A stretch of DNA of 10,459 bases, taken from NCBI GenBank assembly GCA_043812935.1, contig JBDRLO010000003.1, positions 1-10,459 on the forward strand. The letters run 5' to 3'. Numbering within the stretch: position 1 is the stretch's first letter; each line of letters starts with the position of its first letter. Positions 1-6,989 of the stretch are shown here, in pieces. Made by a program: the position numbers and the translations under genes. This DNA comes from JBDRNE01 sp043812935. GTDB taxonomy: Bacteria > Omnitrophota > Gorgyraeia > Tantalellales > Tantalellaceae. The notes beneath the pieces were generated by a model that ran no database searches, was not told the DNA's origin, and saw nothing but the letters and a program-made list of their open reading frames with translations.

Positions 1-10
1 AGGAGAAAAG

Positions 11-1090
11 ATGCAAAAACTTCAAGAGACAATAGACAGGATTGAGAAGGTTGATAATTCTTGGGACGAAAAGACACAAAAAAGGCTGGATAATCTTACT
101 AAACCAAAAGGAAGTTTAGGTGTTTTGGAAGAACTTGCAAAGCAGGTGGTGAGAATTACAAAAAACGAGAATCCGCAGTTAAATAATAAAGTAATTTTTA
201 CTATGGCAGGTGATCATGGTGTTGCGCTAGAAGGTGTTAGCGCGTTCCCACAGGAAGTTACGCTGCAGATGGTTTACAATTTTTTAGTAGGCGGGGCAGG
301 AATCAATGTTTTGGCAAATCATGTTGGGGCAAAAGTAGTTATCTCTGATTTAGGAGTTGCCTGTGATTTGGAAACGCACCCGGATTTAATTATAAAGAAA
401 GTAAATTACGGTACGAAGAATATGGCCGAAATGCCGGCAATGACAAGAGAAGAGGCAGTTAAATCATTAGAAAACGGGATAGAAATTTTTGAAGAAAAAT
501 ATTGTTCAGAAACAAGTGATATGCCTGGTATAGATATAGCGGGTACAGGTGACATGGGGATTGCCAACACCACTGCTTCAAGCGCGATAGCTTCAGTTAT
601 AACCGGCGCAAATGTAATCAGCATGACCGGCAGGGGTACGGGTATAACTGATGATAAGTTAAACATAAAAAGAGAAATAATAAAAAAGGCCATTGATGTT
701 AATAACCCGGACGCAAATGACGCGATAGATGTTTTGGCAAAAGTCGGTGGTTTTGAAATAGGGGGATTAGCCGGGATGATTTTAGCCGCGTGTTCCAGAA
801 GAGTACCGGTTGTAGTCGATGGGTTTATTTCTTCTGCCGCCGCGCTTATCGCTTATAAATTAGAACCTAAAACAAAAGATTACATGATCAGCGCGCATTC
901 TTCCGTTGAAAAAGGACATAAAATTATTCTGGACTATATGGGGCTTAAACCTCTTTTGAATTTTAATTTACGGCTTGGTGAAGGTACCGGCGCGGCTTTA
1001 GCAATAGGAGTGGTGGATGCGGCGGTGAAAGTTTTGACACAAATGGCTACGTTTGATGGCGCCGGAGTTTCTAAAGAAAAGGATTTATGA
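11..1090 (+). CDS. cobT: Nicotinate-nucleotide--dimethylbenzimidazole phosphoribosyltransferase (CobT)
   Basis: Cytoplasmic enzyme that transfers phosphoribose from nicotinate mononucleotide to a lower-ligand base (typically 5,6-dimethylbenzimidazole), giving alpha-ribazole phosphate for the nucleotide loop of cobalamin. The 359-residue product matches the family's usual length of about 350. Visible family motifs are LTKPKGSLG (residues 29-37), TMAGDHGV (64-71), AGTGDMGIANTT (177-188) and RLGEGTGAA (321-329). E324 in the last motif corresponds to the catalytic glutamate of Salmonella CobT. The start is supported by AGGAG at bases 1-5, five bases upstream. The stop overlaps the cobS start (ATGA), so the two are probably translationally coupled. 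No bluB or bza gene for base synthesis is in the window, so the base actually used cannot be told. Very confident in the family. Confidence 0.97.
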   Translation: MQKLQETIDRIEKVDNSWDEKTQKRLDNLTKPKGSLGVLEELAKQVVRITKNENPQLNNKVIFTMAGDHGVALEGVSAFPQEVTLQMVYNFLVGGAGINVLANHVGAKVVISDLGVACDLETHPDLIIKKVNYGTKNMAEMPAMTREEAVKSLENGIEIFEEKYCSETSDMPGIDIAGTGDMGIANTTASSAIASVITGANVISMTGRGTGITDDKLNIKREIIKKAIDVNNPDANDAIDVLAKVGGFEIGGLAGMILAACSRRVPVVVDGFISSAAALIAYKLEPKTKDYMISAHSSVEKGHKIILDYMGLKPLLNFNLRLGEGTGAALAIGVVDAAVKVLTQMATFDGAGVSKEKDL

Positions 1091-1827
1091 AACATTTCAT
1101 ATTAGCAGTACAGTTTTTAACTATACTGCCTGTAAAAATCAAAGCAAAAATAACCAGCCGGGATTTGGGTAAAGCCCTAACATATTTTCCGATGGTTGGA
1201 GCTGTGATAGGTTCTCTATCGGCAGTAACTTATATAGCTTTTAGTTTTTTGTCGAAGGATATTGGTGTTGCAATGGTTCTGATTGTTTCCAGTGTTCTAA
1301 CCGGTGCAATCCATTTGGATGGATTCGGTGATGCATGCGACGGGTTTTACGGTACAAATTCCAAAGAAAAGGTTTTAGATATAATGCGTGACAGCCGAAT
1401 CGGTGCTATAGGAGTAATAGGGCTAATTTGTCTTTTTCTTTTAAAGTTTGTTTTGCTGATGAGTGTTCCTCCGAATATTTTTTGGAAAACAATTATTGTA
1501 ATGACAATGTTTGCAAGGTGGATTCAGGTTGCAGTATGTTTTAGGTTTGACTATGTACGAGAAGAAGGCAAGGCGAAATCTTTTATGGATTATGTGACTA
1601 AAAAAGAATTTTTCCTGGCGACTGTTTTCTTAATTAGCTTTGTGTTTGTTTTAACGGGTGTTAAAGGTATAGCGATTGTTTTGATCTCAACTTTACCGGT
1701 AATGTTTTTTACTAAACGTGTAAAAAAAAGGATTACAGGTATGACGGGTGATACAATCGGTGCCGCTAGTGAAATAGCGGAAATAACTTTTCTTTTATTT
1801 TTAATAATTTTTATGAAAATGCAATGA
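1087..1827 (+). CDS. cobS: Adenosylcobinamide-GDP ribazoletransferase / cobalamin synthase (CobS)
   Basis: Integral inner-membrane enzyme that joins adenosylcobinamide-GDP to alpha-ribazole (or its 5'-phosphate), the last assembly step of cobalamin. The 246-residue length is typical. The hallmark acidic motif is H76-L-D78-G-F-G-D82-A-C-D85-G86, followed by RDSRIGAIGV. A second family motif, MTGDTIGAASE, lies at residues 219-229. Several hydrophobic stretches (around residues 30-55, 60-75, 108-128, 178-205 and 233-245) are consistent with a multi-pass membrane protein. The start codon overlaps the cobT stop and the stop overlaps the cbiB start, both as ATGA, which places it in the middle of a translationally coupled cobT-cobS-cbiB block. 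CobU, which makes its GDP-activated substrate, is not in the window. Confidence 0.96.
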   Translation: MKHFILAVQFLTILPVKIKAKITSRDLGKALTYFPMVGAVIGSLSAVTYIAFSFLSKDIGVAMVLIVSSVLTGAIHLDGFGDACDGFYGTNSKEKVLDIMRDSRIGAIGVIGLICLFLLKFVLLMSVPPNIFWKTIIVMTMFARWIQVAVCFRFDYVREEGKAKSFMDYVTKKEFFLATVFLISFVFVLTGVKGIAIVLISTLPVMFFTKRVKKRITGMTGDTIGAASEIAEITFLLFLIIFMKMQ

Positions 1828-2762
1828 TTTTATTAATTTGTAGTTATATTACTGATTTGGTTTTTGGTGATCCTGAATGGTTGCCGCATCCTGTACGGTT
1901 GATGGGGGGATTAATTACTTTTTTGGAAAAGCTTTTGGGTCGTAAAAGCGGATTTTTAAAAGAACGTATTAAAGGCGTGTTTTTGGCAGTTTTAGTCGTG
2001 GGTATAACTGGTTTTTTGACTTACGGGGTTTTAATTCTTTCGAGGGGAATCAATCCGATATTTGGAAGTTTTGTGTGGGTATATTTGGCCTATACTACGC
2101 TTGCCGTAAAAGATTTAAGGGTGAAAGCAGCAGCAGTTTTAAAAGAAATTGAAAATGGCTCTATTGAAAAGGCGCGTTTTATGCTTTCCAGAGTTGTCGG
2201 ACGGGATACCCGGTATTTAGATGAAACAGGAGTTGTCAAAGCCGTAATAGAAAGCGTGGCGGAAAGTATTAATGACGGTATCGTTGCTCCGCTTTTTTAT
2301 TTGGTTCTAGGCGGGCCGGGTTTAGCAATGATTTACAAAAGTGTCAATACTTTGGATTCTATGGTGGGGTATAAGAATGAAAAGTATTGTAATTTTGGAT
2401 GGTTTTCAGCGAAGTCAGATGACCTCTTAAATTATATTCCGGCGCGTATTACGGGAATATTAATAACAATTGCTTCCGGGGTATACAATCGGAATTTCAT
2501 ATCTTCTTTTAAAATTATGATAAGGGATGGGAAAAAACATCTTTCACCTAATAGTGGCATATCTGAAGCGGCTATGGCAGGTGCTTTAGGTATAAGGCTT
2601 GGCGGTGCGTCATTATATTCCGGAAAAATTGTTGAAAAACCTTATATTGGCGAGGAGAAAAATGCTGTAAAAAGTTCCTTTATTCGCATAGCTTTAAATA
2701 TAAGCCTGATTGTTTCCTTTTTTATGCTTTTGGGAGGAGTTTTATATCAATGGGTAATATAA
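1824..2762 (+). CDS. cbiB: Adenosylcobinamide-phosphate synthase (CbiB, called CobD in the Pseudomonas nomenclature)
   Basis: Membrane enzyme that attaches (R)-1-aminopropan-2-ol O-2-phosphate to the f side chain of adenosylcobyric acid, giving adenosylcobinamide phosphate. The 312 residues fit the family. Family signatures are DLVFGDPEWLPHPV (residues 11-24), SVAESINDGIVAPLFY (144-159, with E147, D151 and P156), then the SVNTLDSMVGYKN region and, near the C terminus, SPNSGISEAAMAGALGIRLGG. Hydrophobic segments occur around residues 50-75, 82-95, 155-170 and 290-310. The start overlaps the cobS stop (ATGA). The last 13 bases overlap the following cobD gene, whose product makes the phosphorylated aminopropanol substrate, so the order reflects consecutive pathway steps. 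The chemistry that activates the f carboxylate is a notable gap in the pathway (see the findings on adjacent ligase-like genes). Confidence 0.96.
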   Translation: MILLICSYITDLVFGDPEWLPHPVRLMGGLITFLEKLLGRKSGFLKERIKGVFLAVLVVGITGFLTYGVLILSRGINPIFGSFVWVYLAYTTLAVKDLRVKAAAVLKEIENGSIEKARFMLSRVVGRDTRYLDETGVVKAVIESVAESINDGIVAPLFYLVLGGPGLAMIYKSVNTLDSMVGYKNEKYCNFGWFSAKSDDLLNYIPARITGILITIASGVYNRNFISSFKIMIRDGKKHLSPNSGISEAAMAGALGIRLGGASLYSGKIVEKPYIGEEKNAVKSSFIRIALNISLIVSFFMLLGGVLYQWVI

Positions 2763-3805
2763 ATTTTACGCATGGCGGGAACTTATACGAAGCTGAAAAA
2801 AAATATGGTAAAAAATTAATTGATTTCAGCGCAAATATAAATCCGTTAAATATGCCTGAAAGTTTGAAAAATAAACTTTTTGATAATTTTGAAAAAATAT
2901 TAAATTATCCGGATCCGGATAATTCCAAAATGATCCGAAAAATTGCCGATTACTGGGGGATAAAAGAAAACAATATTTTGGTAGGTAACGGTTCGGTTGA
3001 ACTGATTTATCTTTTGGCAAATGTTTATAAACCGCGAACGGCAGTTATTCCTGTTCCGACTTTTTCAGAATATGAAAGAGCTTTACGTTTGGTTAAAACT
3101 GATATAACTTTTTTGCGGTTGAAGGAAAAACATCAATTTTGTTTAGAGGTTCCCGGAAATAGCGCAAATCCCGACATTTTTTTTGTTTGTAACCCGAATA
3201 ACCCCACGGGGAATCTTCTGATAAAAAATCGAAAACATGCCGTGATTCGTCACCAAAAATGTTTAGTTGTAGATGAAGCTTTTATGGATTTTTTGCCGGA
3301 GCAGAATAAGCATACTTTGGTGACGGAAGCTGTAGGAAATAAAAGGATAGTTGTCTTGCGCAGTTTTACAAAGTTTTTTGCTATTCCGGGGTTGCGGTTA
3401 GGCTATCTTGTTGCGCACCATGATGTTATTGAAAAATTAAAACAGTATCAACTCCCGTGGAATGTTAATTTTTTGGCACAGATTGCTGGTGAACTGGTTT
3501 TGGAAGACACGGAATATGCCTTGAAAACGTATGATATTATTGAAAAAGAAAAAAGGTTTTTATTGAAACAATTATCCCGATTTGGGACTTTACAATGTTT
3601 TCCGTCTGACGCGAACTTTATTTTAATAAAGATGACCGCCAAGAGACATAGTTCTCAGGATTTTAAAGCAAGGCTTGCGAAAAAAGGAATTTTAGTTAGA
3701 GATTGCAAAAATTTTCGCACTTTTAAAAGTCAGTATATACGCATAGCTGTTCGCAGCCGTAAAGAAAACTTAAAACTGATTAACGCGTTTAAGGAGGAGT
3801 TGTGA
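2750..3805 (+). CDS. cobD: Threonine-phosphate decarboxylase (CobD), PLP-dependent
   Basis: Fold-type I PLP enzyme, related to histidinol-phosphate aminotransferase, that decarboxylates L-threonine O-3-phosphate to (R)-1-amino-2-propanol O-2-phosphate for CbiB. The CobD-specific N terminus is visible: THGGN (residues 7-11) and DFSANINPLN (25-34). Further family motifs are NYPDPDN (52-58), CNPNNPTG (147-154), VVDEAFMDF, and SFTKFFAIPGLRLGY with the PLP lysine at K208. The 351 residues compare with about 364 in Salmonella, and there is no C-terminal metal-binding extension of the kind seen in some archaeal CobD proteins. The start is supported by GGGAGGAG at 2732-2739, ten bases upstream. HisC is the main alternative, but the HGGN motif and the cbiB neighbour favour CobD. 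A perfect 22-bp DNA palindrome lies within the NYPDPDN codons. The stop overlaps the next gene's GTG. Confidence 0.95.
   Translation: MGNINFTHGGNLYEAEKKYGKKLIDFSANINPLNMPESLKNKLFDNFEKILNYPDPDNSKMIRKIADYWGIKENNILVGNGSVELIYLLANVYKPRTAVIPVPTFSEYERALRLVKTDITFLRLKEKHQFCLEVPGNSANPDIFFVCNPNNPTGNLLIKNRKHAVIRHQKCLVVDEAFMDFLPEQNKHTLVTEAVGNKRIVVLRSFTKFFAIPGLRLGYLVAHHDVIEKLKQYQLPWNVNFLAQIAGELVLEDTEYALKTYDIIEKEKRFLLKQLSRFGTLQCFPSDANFILIKMTAKRHSSQDFKARLAKKGILVRDCKNFRTFKSQYIRIAVRSRKENLKLINAFKEEL
2903..2924. repeat. Perfect 22-bp palindrome inside cobD
   Basis: Each arm is 11 bases (AATTATCCGGA and its exact reverse complement), with no spacer. The symmetry ends at both flanks (A2902 and C2925 do not pair). 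It encodes N52-Y-P-D-P-D-N58 of CobD, and the opposite strand reads the same seven residues in the mirrored frame. The peptide is a conserved motif of the CobD/HisC group, so protein constraint explains part but not all of the symmetry. A regulatory role is not supported by anything else here. Confidence 0.9.
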
Positions 3806-4737
3806 AAGAGATTATTTTGAAGCTGAAAAATAGTATTTGTGAAGCGGTTCCGGAGAGGGGTGAATTAGGGCTTCTTTTTTCAGGGGGATTGGATTCTTCG
3901 GTTTTGGCGGCTATTAATCCTAAAATGAAGGCCATAAATGTGAGCTTGAAGACGTACGGAGAAGATATTTCTTATGCGTCTTATCTCGCGGAATTTCTGA
4001 ATCTTGATTATTTTCGTAAAGAGGTGGAGATCGAAGAAGCAATAGAAATTATTCCTGAAGTAATAAAATTACTCAAAAGTTTTGATCCGGCAATACCTAA
4101 TGACATGGTTGTGTATTTTGGACTAAAAAAAGCGAAGGAAATGGGTATAAAGGAGATTTTGGCCGGGGACGGAAGTGATGAACTTTTTGCAGGGTATTCG
4201 TTTATGCGTAAAATGGATGATCTGGAGGAATATATAAAAAGAATTTCCAGTTTAATGACGTTTAGTTCTAATGATTTGGCGGCACATTTTAATATGCATA
4301 TCAATCAGCCCTTTTTGAATGAATATGTAATAGATTTGGCTGTAAAAATGCCGCGAGAATTTAAAATTAAAAATGAAAATGAACAAACATGGGGTAAATG
4401 GATTTTGCGGAAGGCTTTTGAAGATATGTTGCCGAAACGAACTTGTTGGCAAACAAAAAGGCCTTTAGAATGCGGGTCGGGAATGGACAAAATAAGAGAA
4501 GTTATCACTTCAAAAGTCAGCGATGCTGAATGGAAGGAGGAAGCACAAAAATTGCCCATAAAATTCATAAACAAAGAACATTTTTATTACTACAAAGTTT
4601 ATCAGAGGGTTATCGGGGAGATTCCAAAGCCCGGGACAGAGGAAAAAGAGTGTCCGGGATGCGGTGCGGGAATGAAAGTAGATGCGTTTCATTGTAAAAT
4701 TTGTGGATGTGTTTTAGATTGGAGGGAAACCAAATGA
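3802..4737 (+). CDS. Asparagine-synthetase-like PP-loop protein with C-terminal zinc ribbon, function unknown
   Basis: The protein resembles the ATP-pyrophosphatase (synthetase) domain of class B asparagine synthetases. Its PP-loop is FSGGLDSS (residues 26-33), and the second nucleotide/substrate motif is GDGSDELFAGY (122-132). The N-terminal glutaminase domain with its catalytic Cys2 is absent, so free ammonia, another amine or a partner subunit must supply nitrogen if it forms amides. The C terminus adds a four-cysteine knuckle, C284-x2-C287-x10-C298-x2-C301 (plus C303), a likely zinc ribbon. Translation starts at a GTG overlapping the cobD stop, just after AAGGAGGAG (3791-3799), and ends in an ATGA overlap with the DUF71 gene. 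This embedding in a B12 operon suggests carboxylate activation or amide formation on a corrinoid or its precursor, but that is inference. Ordinary asparagine synthesis is an alternative. I do not recognise a named gene. Confidence 0.85.
   Translation: MKEIILKLKNSICEAVPERGELGLLFSGGLDSSVLAAINPKMKAINVSLKTYGEDISYASYLAEFLNLDYFRKEVEIEEAIEIIPEVIKLLKSFDPAIPNDMVVYFGLKKAKEMGIKEILAGDGSDELFAGYSFMRKMDDLEEYIKRISSLMTFSSNDLAAHFNMHINQPFLNEYVIDLAVKMPREFKIKNENEQTWGKWILRKAFEDMLPKRTCWQTKRPLECGSGMDKIREVITSKVSDAEWKEEAQKLPIKFINKEHFYYYKVYQRVIGEIPKPGTEEKECPGCGAGMKVDAFHCKICGCVLDWRETK
4721..4726 (+). promoter_or_regulatory. Ribosome binding site that fixes the start of the DUF71 gene
   Basis: GGAGGG lies seven bases before the ATG at 4734. 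The more upstream in-frame ATG at 4701 has no comparable site and would add eleven residues that read through the zinc-ribbon codons of the preceding gene. The 4734 start also places the PP-loop at residues 8-12, as usual for the family, and gives the same ATGA overlap seen elsewhere in the operon. Confidence 0.8.
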
Positions 4738-5384
4738 AAAGTTTTATTTCGTGGAGCGGAGGTAAGGATGCTAGTTTATCGTTTTATAGAGCTGTAAAAT
4801 ATGAAAAAGTTGAGGCAATATGCCTTTTAAACATGATTTCGGAAGACGGCAAAAAGTCCCGAACACATGGTATAAGCGCGGATTTATTAAAAGCGCAGGC
4901 AGAGGCTATGGATGTGCCGATTATTCAGCAGGAAACAACATGGAATAATTATGAAAGTGCATTTAAGAAGACAGTTTTAGCTATCAAACAAAAAGATGTG
5001 CAAAGTGGAGTGTTTGGGGATATTGATTTAGATGAACATAGGGGCTGGGTGGAGAGAGTTTGTCAAGAAACAGGTGTAAATTCGATTTTTCCGATATGGC
5101 AGGGAAGAAGAGATGAGCTTCTTTCAGAGTTTATTAAAGTGGGTTTTAAAGCTCTTGTTGTTGCGGTAAAACGTGATTTGCTGGGCGCGGAATGGTTGGG
5201 GAGAGAAATAGACGAAAACTTTATTTCTGATCTGAGCAAAGTTAAATCAGTTGATCTTTGTGGTGAAGGCGGAGAATATCATACGTTTGTTTATGACGGT
5301 CCTATCTTTAAAAAGAAAGTAGATTTTACTACTGGAAAGAAGATATTTAGCGATAAACATGCTTTCTTGGAAATTTCACATTAA
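4734..5384 (+). CDS. DUF71/COG2102 PP-loop ATPase (Dph6-related family), predicted B12 salvage type
   Basis: A 216-residue adenine nucleotide alpha hydrolase-like protein of the family that includes diphthine-ammonia ligase. The N terminus is MKSFISWSGGKDAS, with the PP-loop SGGKD at residues 8-12. The family's C-terminal motif GEGGEYHTFVYDGPIF is at 177-192, and a central block around GDIDLDEHRGWVERVC and FPIWQGRRDELL is also typical. Diphthamide is an archaeal and eukaryotic EF-2 modification, so a bacterial member should not be named diphthine-ammonia ligase despite homology. Comparative genomics of this family (de Crécy-Lagard and co-workers) separated a subgroup linked to B12 salvage, and the position here among cob and btu genes fits that subgroup. 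The exact reaction is not known; ATP-dependent amide formation is the class expectation. The start at 4734 is chosen from the GGAGGG site and ATGA overlap. Confidence 0.9.
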   Translation: MKSFISWSGGKDASLSFYRAVKYEKVEAICLLNMISEDGKKSRTHGISADLLKAQAEAMDVPIIQQETTWNNYESAFKKTVLAIKQKDVQSGVFGDIDLDEHRGWVERVCQETGVNSIFPIWQGRRDELLSEFIKVGFKALVVAVKRDLLGAEWLGREIDENFISDLSKVKSVDLCGEGGEYHTFVYDGPIFKKKVDFTTGKKIFSDKHAFLEISH

Positions 5385-5404
5385 AAATTTTTATATAGGA
5401 ATCT

Positions 5405-6145
5405 ATGGGAGTTTATCACATTACTTATTCGCCGGGGTTGAGGCAAGTTTGCCTTTTTTTTAATGAAAAATGTAATTTTTCCTGTAAAGGATGTGTTAGG
5501 AAGTCTACGCCGCAAGATTCTCATTTAAATGAAGATGGGAAAAATAGTAAAACCAATAAAGTGCTAATTACCAAAGAAGTTATATCTTATTTAGCGTCGG
5601 TGTCATTTGATAAAGTTATTTTTTTAGGGTCAGAACCGACAGTTGATTCTGATTTTTTAAGTTTGGCTGAGGGAATCAAGAAACGTTTTTCTTCTTATAA
5701 TACGCTTATTACCAATGGATATAGACATATACAAGAAAGGATACTTGACGAAGTCTGTGTTAGTATAAAAGCGGTGTCTTCCGATATTTTTAGAACTTTT
5801 ACAGGGCGAAATAATCCGGAACAAGTGATGAATAATTTTAAAAAGTATGCGGAATTTTCATGGATAAAACTGCGCGCCGAAAGTATTTTTATACCAGGCT
5901 ACATAGATTGCCGTGAAGTAGAAAAAATTTCTTCATTTATTGCTGAAATTGATGAAAGGATTCCTTATCGTATTGACGCGTATATTCCAAGCAGAAGATA
6001 CTTGCCGGTAAAAAAAAATTGTTTTCGTCGGCCCACTGAAAAAGAGATGTTTAGTGCGAAACTGTCAGCTGAAAAACATTTAAGAAACGTGTCTATTCTG
6101 TACAAGGGTATACCTTTAAAAAATAAAGTGGAAAGGATATATTAG
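5405..6145 (+). CDS. Small radical SAM protein, activase-like, function unknown
   Basis: A 246-residue radical SAM protein. The [4Fe-4S]-binding motif is C23-N-F-S-C27-K-G-C30 (CX3CX2C), and a variant of the SAM-binding GGEP motif is G75-S-E-P78-T. The central and later part reads like the glycyl-radical-enzyme activase group: a SIKAV...FTGRNNPEQVMNNF segment and an IFIPGYID segment. There is no inserted ferredoxin-type cluster domain and no C-terminal SPASM-like cysteine cluster. The gene starts 20 bases after the DUF71 stop and ends seven bases before btuF, so it shares the transcript. The ribosome site is weak (AGGA at 5397-5400), and an in-frame TAG at 5396 prevents a longer product. No glycyl radical enzyme is in the window. 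It does not resemble the ThiC-like Bza enzymes of anaerobic benzimidazole synthesis. A B12-linked role is inferred from position only. Confidence 0.88.
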   Translation: MGVYHITYSPGLRQVCLFFNEKCNFSCKGCVRKSTPQDSHLNEDGKNSKTNKVLITKEVISYLASVSFDKVIFLGSEPTVDSDFLSLAEGIKKRFSSYNTLITNGYRHIQERILDEVCVSIKAVSSDIFRTFTGRNNPEQVMNNFKKYAEFSWIKLRAESIFIPGYIDCREVEKISSFIAEIDERIPYRIDAYIPSRRYLPVKKNCFRRPTEKEMFSAKLSAEKHLRNVSILYKGIPLKNKVERIY

Positions 6146-6152
6146 TTATTTT

Positions 6153-6989
6153 ATGAAAGTATTATTTATTGTGTTTGTAACACTTTTTTCGTTAAATACT
6201 TTTGCCCAGGCTGAAGGAGAATGCCCTCAGAGGATTATTTCTTTGGGACCGGCATTAACAGAGGACCTTTATATTTTAGGAGAGGAAGACAGAATAGTCG
6301 GGTGTACTGTCTATTGCGATAGACCTCTTGCGGCGAAACAAAAAGAAAAGGTGAGTACTGTTCGTGAAGTAAATTTAGAAAAGGTTGTAGCGCTTCGATC
6401 TGATTTAGTGCTTGCTACATCGTTAACAAATGTTAAAGCAATAGAAAAATTAAGGAAACTTAAAGTAAAAGTCATTACTTTTCCGTCAGCGAAGTCTTTT
6501 ATTGAAATTTGCGGGCAGTTTTTGAGATTAAGCGAAATTGTAGGTAAAAAAGCTGAAGCCGAAAGAATAATAAGTCAAGTAGAAGAGGAAGTAAATTATA
6601 TCAAGAAAAGTGTTGAAAATAGTGTTAAACCCAAAGTTTTTGTTCAGGTAGGAGCGAAACCTTTGGTTACGGTAAAAGGGGATTCATTTGTTAATGATTT
6701 TGTTGAATTTGCCGGCGGAATCAATATCGCAAAGAATTTAAAAAGTGCTGTTTATTCGCGGGAAAAGGTTTTGCAGGATAATCCGGATGTTATTATTATC
6801 GTTACTATGGGGATTAACGGACGAGAAGAAAAGAAAGCCTGGCAGAGATTCGGTACGCTAAACGCAGTCAAAAATGACAGGATTTATATTATGGATTCCG
6901 ATGCTGTGGCCAGTCCCACTCCTTTAATTTTTGCCGAAACACTTAAAAGAATAGTTAAAATACTGCATCCCGAATCTGGAGGAGTGTAA
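6153..6989 (+). CDS. btuF: Periplasmic corrinoid-binding protein of an ABC importer (BtuF-like)
   Basis: Substrate-binding protein of the class III (TroA/BtuF/FepB-like) fold, expected to capture corrinoid in the periplasm and hand it to BtuCD. The N terminus is a signal peptide: positive K2, hydrophobic stretch 3-14, and a likely signal peptidase I cleavage after A18-Q19-A20. No lipobox cysteine is present, so a soluble periplasmic protein is expected. The mature region opens with the family pattern RIISLGPALTEDLYILG and VYCDRP, has a long helix rich in charged residues around 130-155 (the interlobe backbone helix), and ends with a DRIYIMDSDAVASPTP-type segment. The 278 residues are close to E. 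coli BtuF (266). It is followed directly by permease and ATPase genes. Binding-protein specificity (B12 versus haem or siderophore) is taken from the cob context. The ribosome site is poor: AAGGA at 6133-6137 is 15 bases away. Confidence 0.9.
   Translation: MKVLFIVFVTLFSLNTFAQAEGECPQRIISLGPALTEDLYILGEEDRIVGCTVYCDRPLAAKQKEKVSTVREVNLEKVVALRSDLVLATSLTNVKAIEKLRKLKVKVITFPSAKSFIEICGQFLRLSEIVGKKAEAERIISQVEEEVNYIKKSVENSVKPKVFVQVGAKPLVTVKGDSFVNDFVEFAGGINIAKNLKSAVYSREKVLQDNPDVIIIVTMGINGREEKKAWQRFGTLNAVKNDRIYIMDSDAVASPTPLIFAETLKRIVKILHPESGGV

Noticed and set aside
2750..3805. Histidinol-phosphate aminotransferase (HisC)
   Set aside because: Same fold and PLP motifs, but the HGGN and DFSANINP N-terminal motifs and overlap with cbiB identify CobD.
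406..4692. Antisense open frames, for example 406-693, 2826-3020, 3448-3642, 4008-4304 and 4305-4574
   Set aside because: All lie opposite well-supported genes, have no ribosome sites or family motifs, and read as mirror products; the one at 2826-3020 shares NYPDPDN only because of the DNA palindrome.
4701..4733. Longer N terminus for the DUF71 protein from the ATG at 4701
   Set aside because: No ribosome site, eleven extra residues overlapping the preceding zinc-ribbon codons, and the ATG at 4734 has GGAGGG at ideal spacing and the usual family N terminus.
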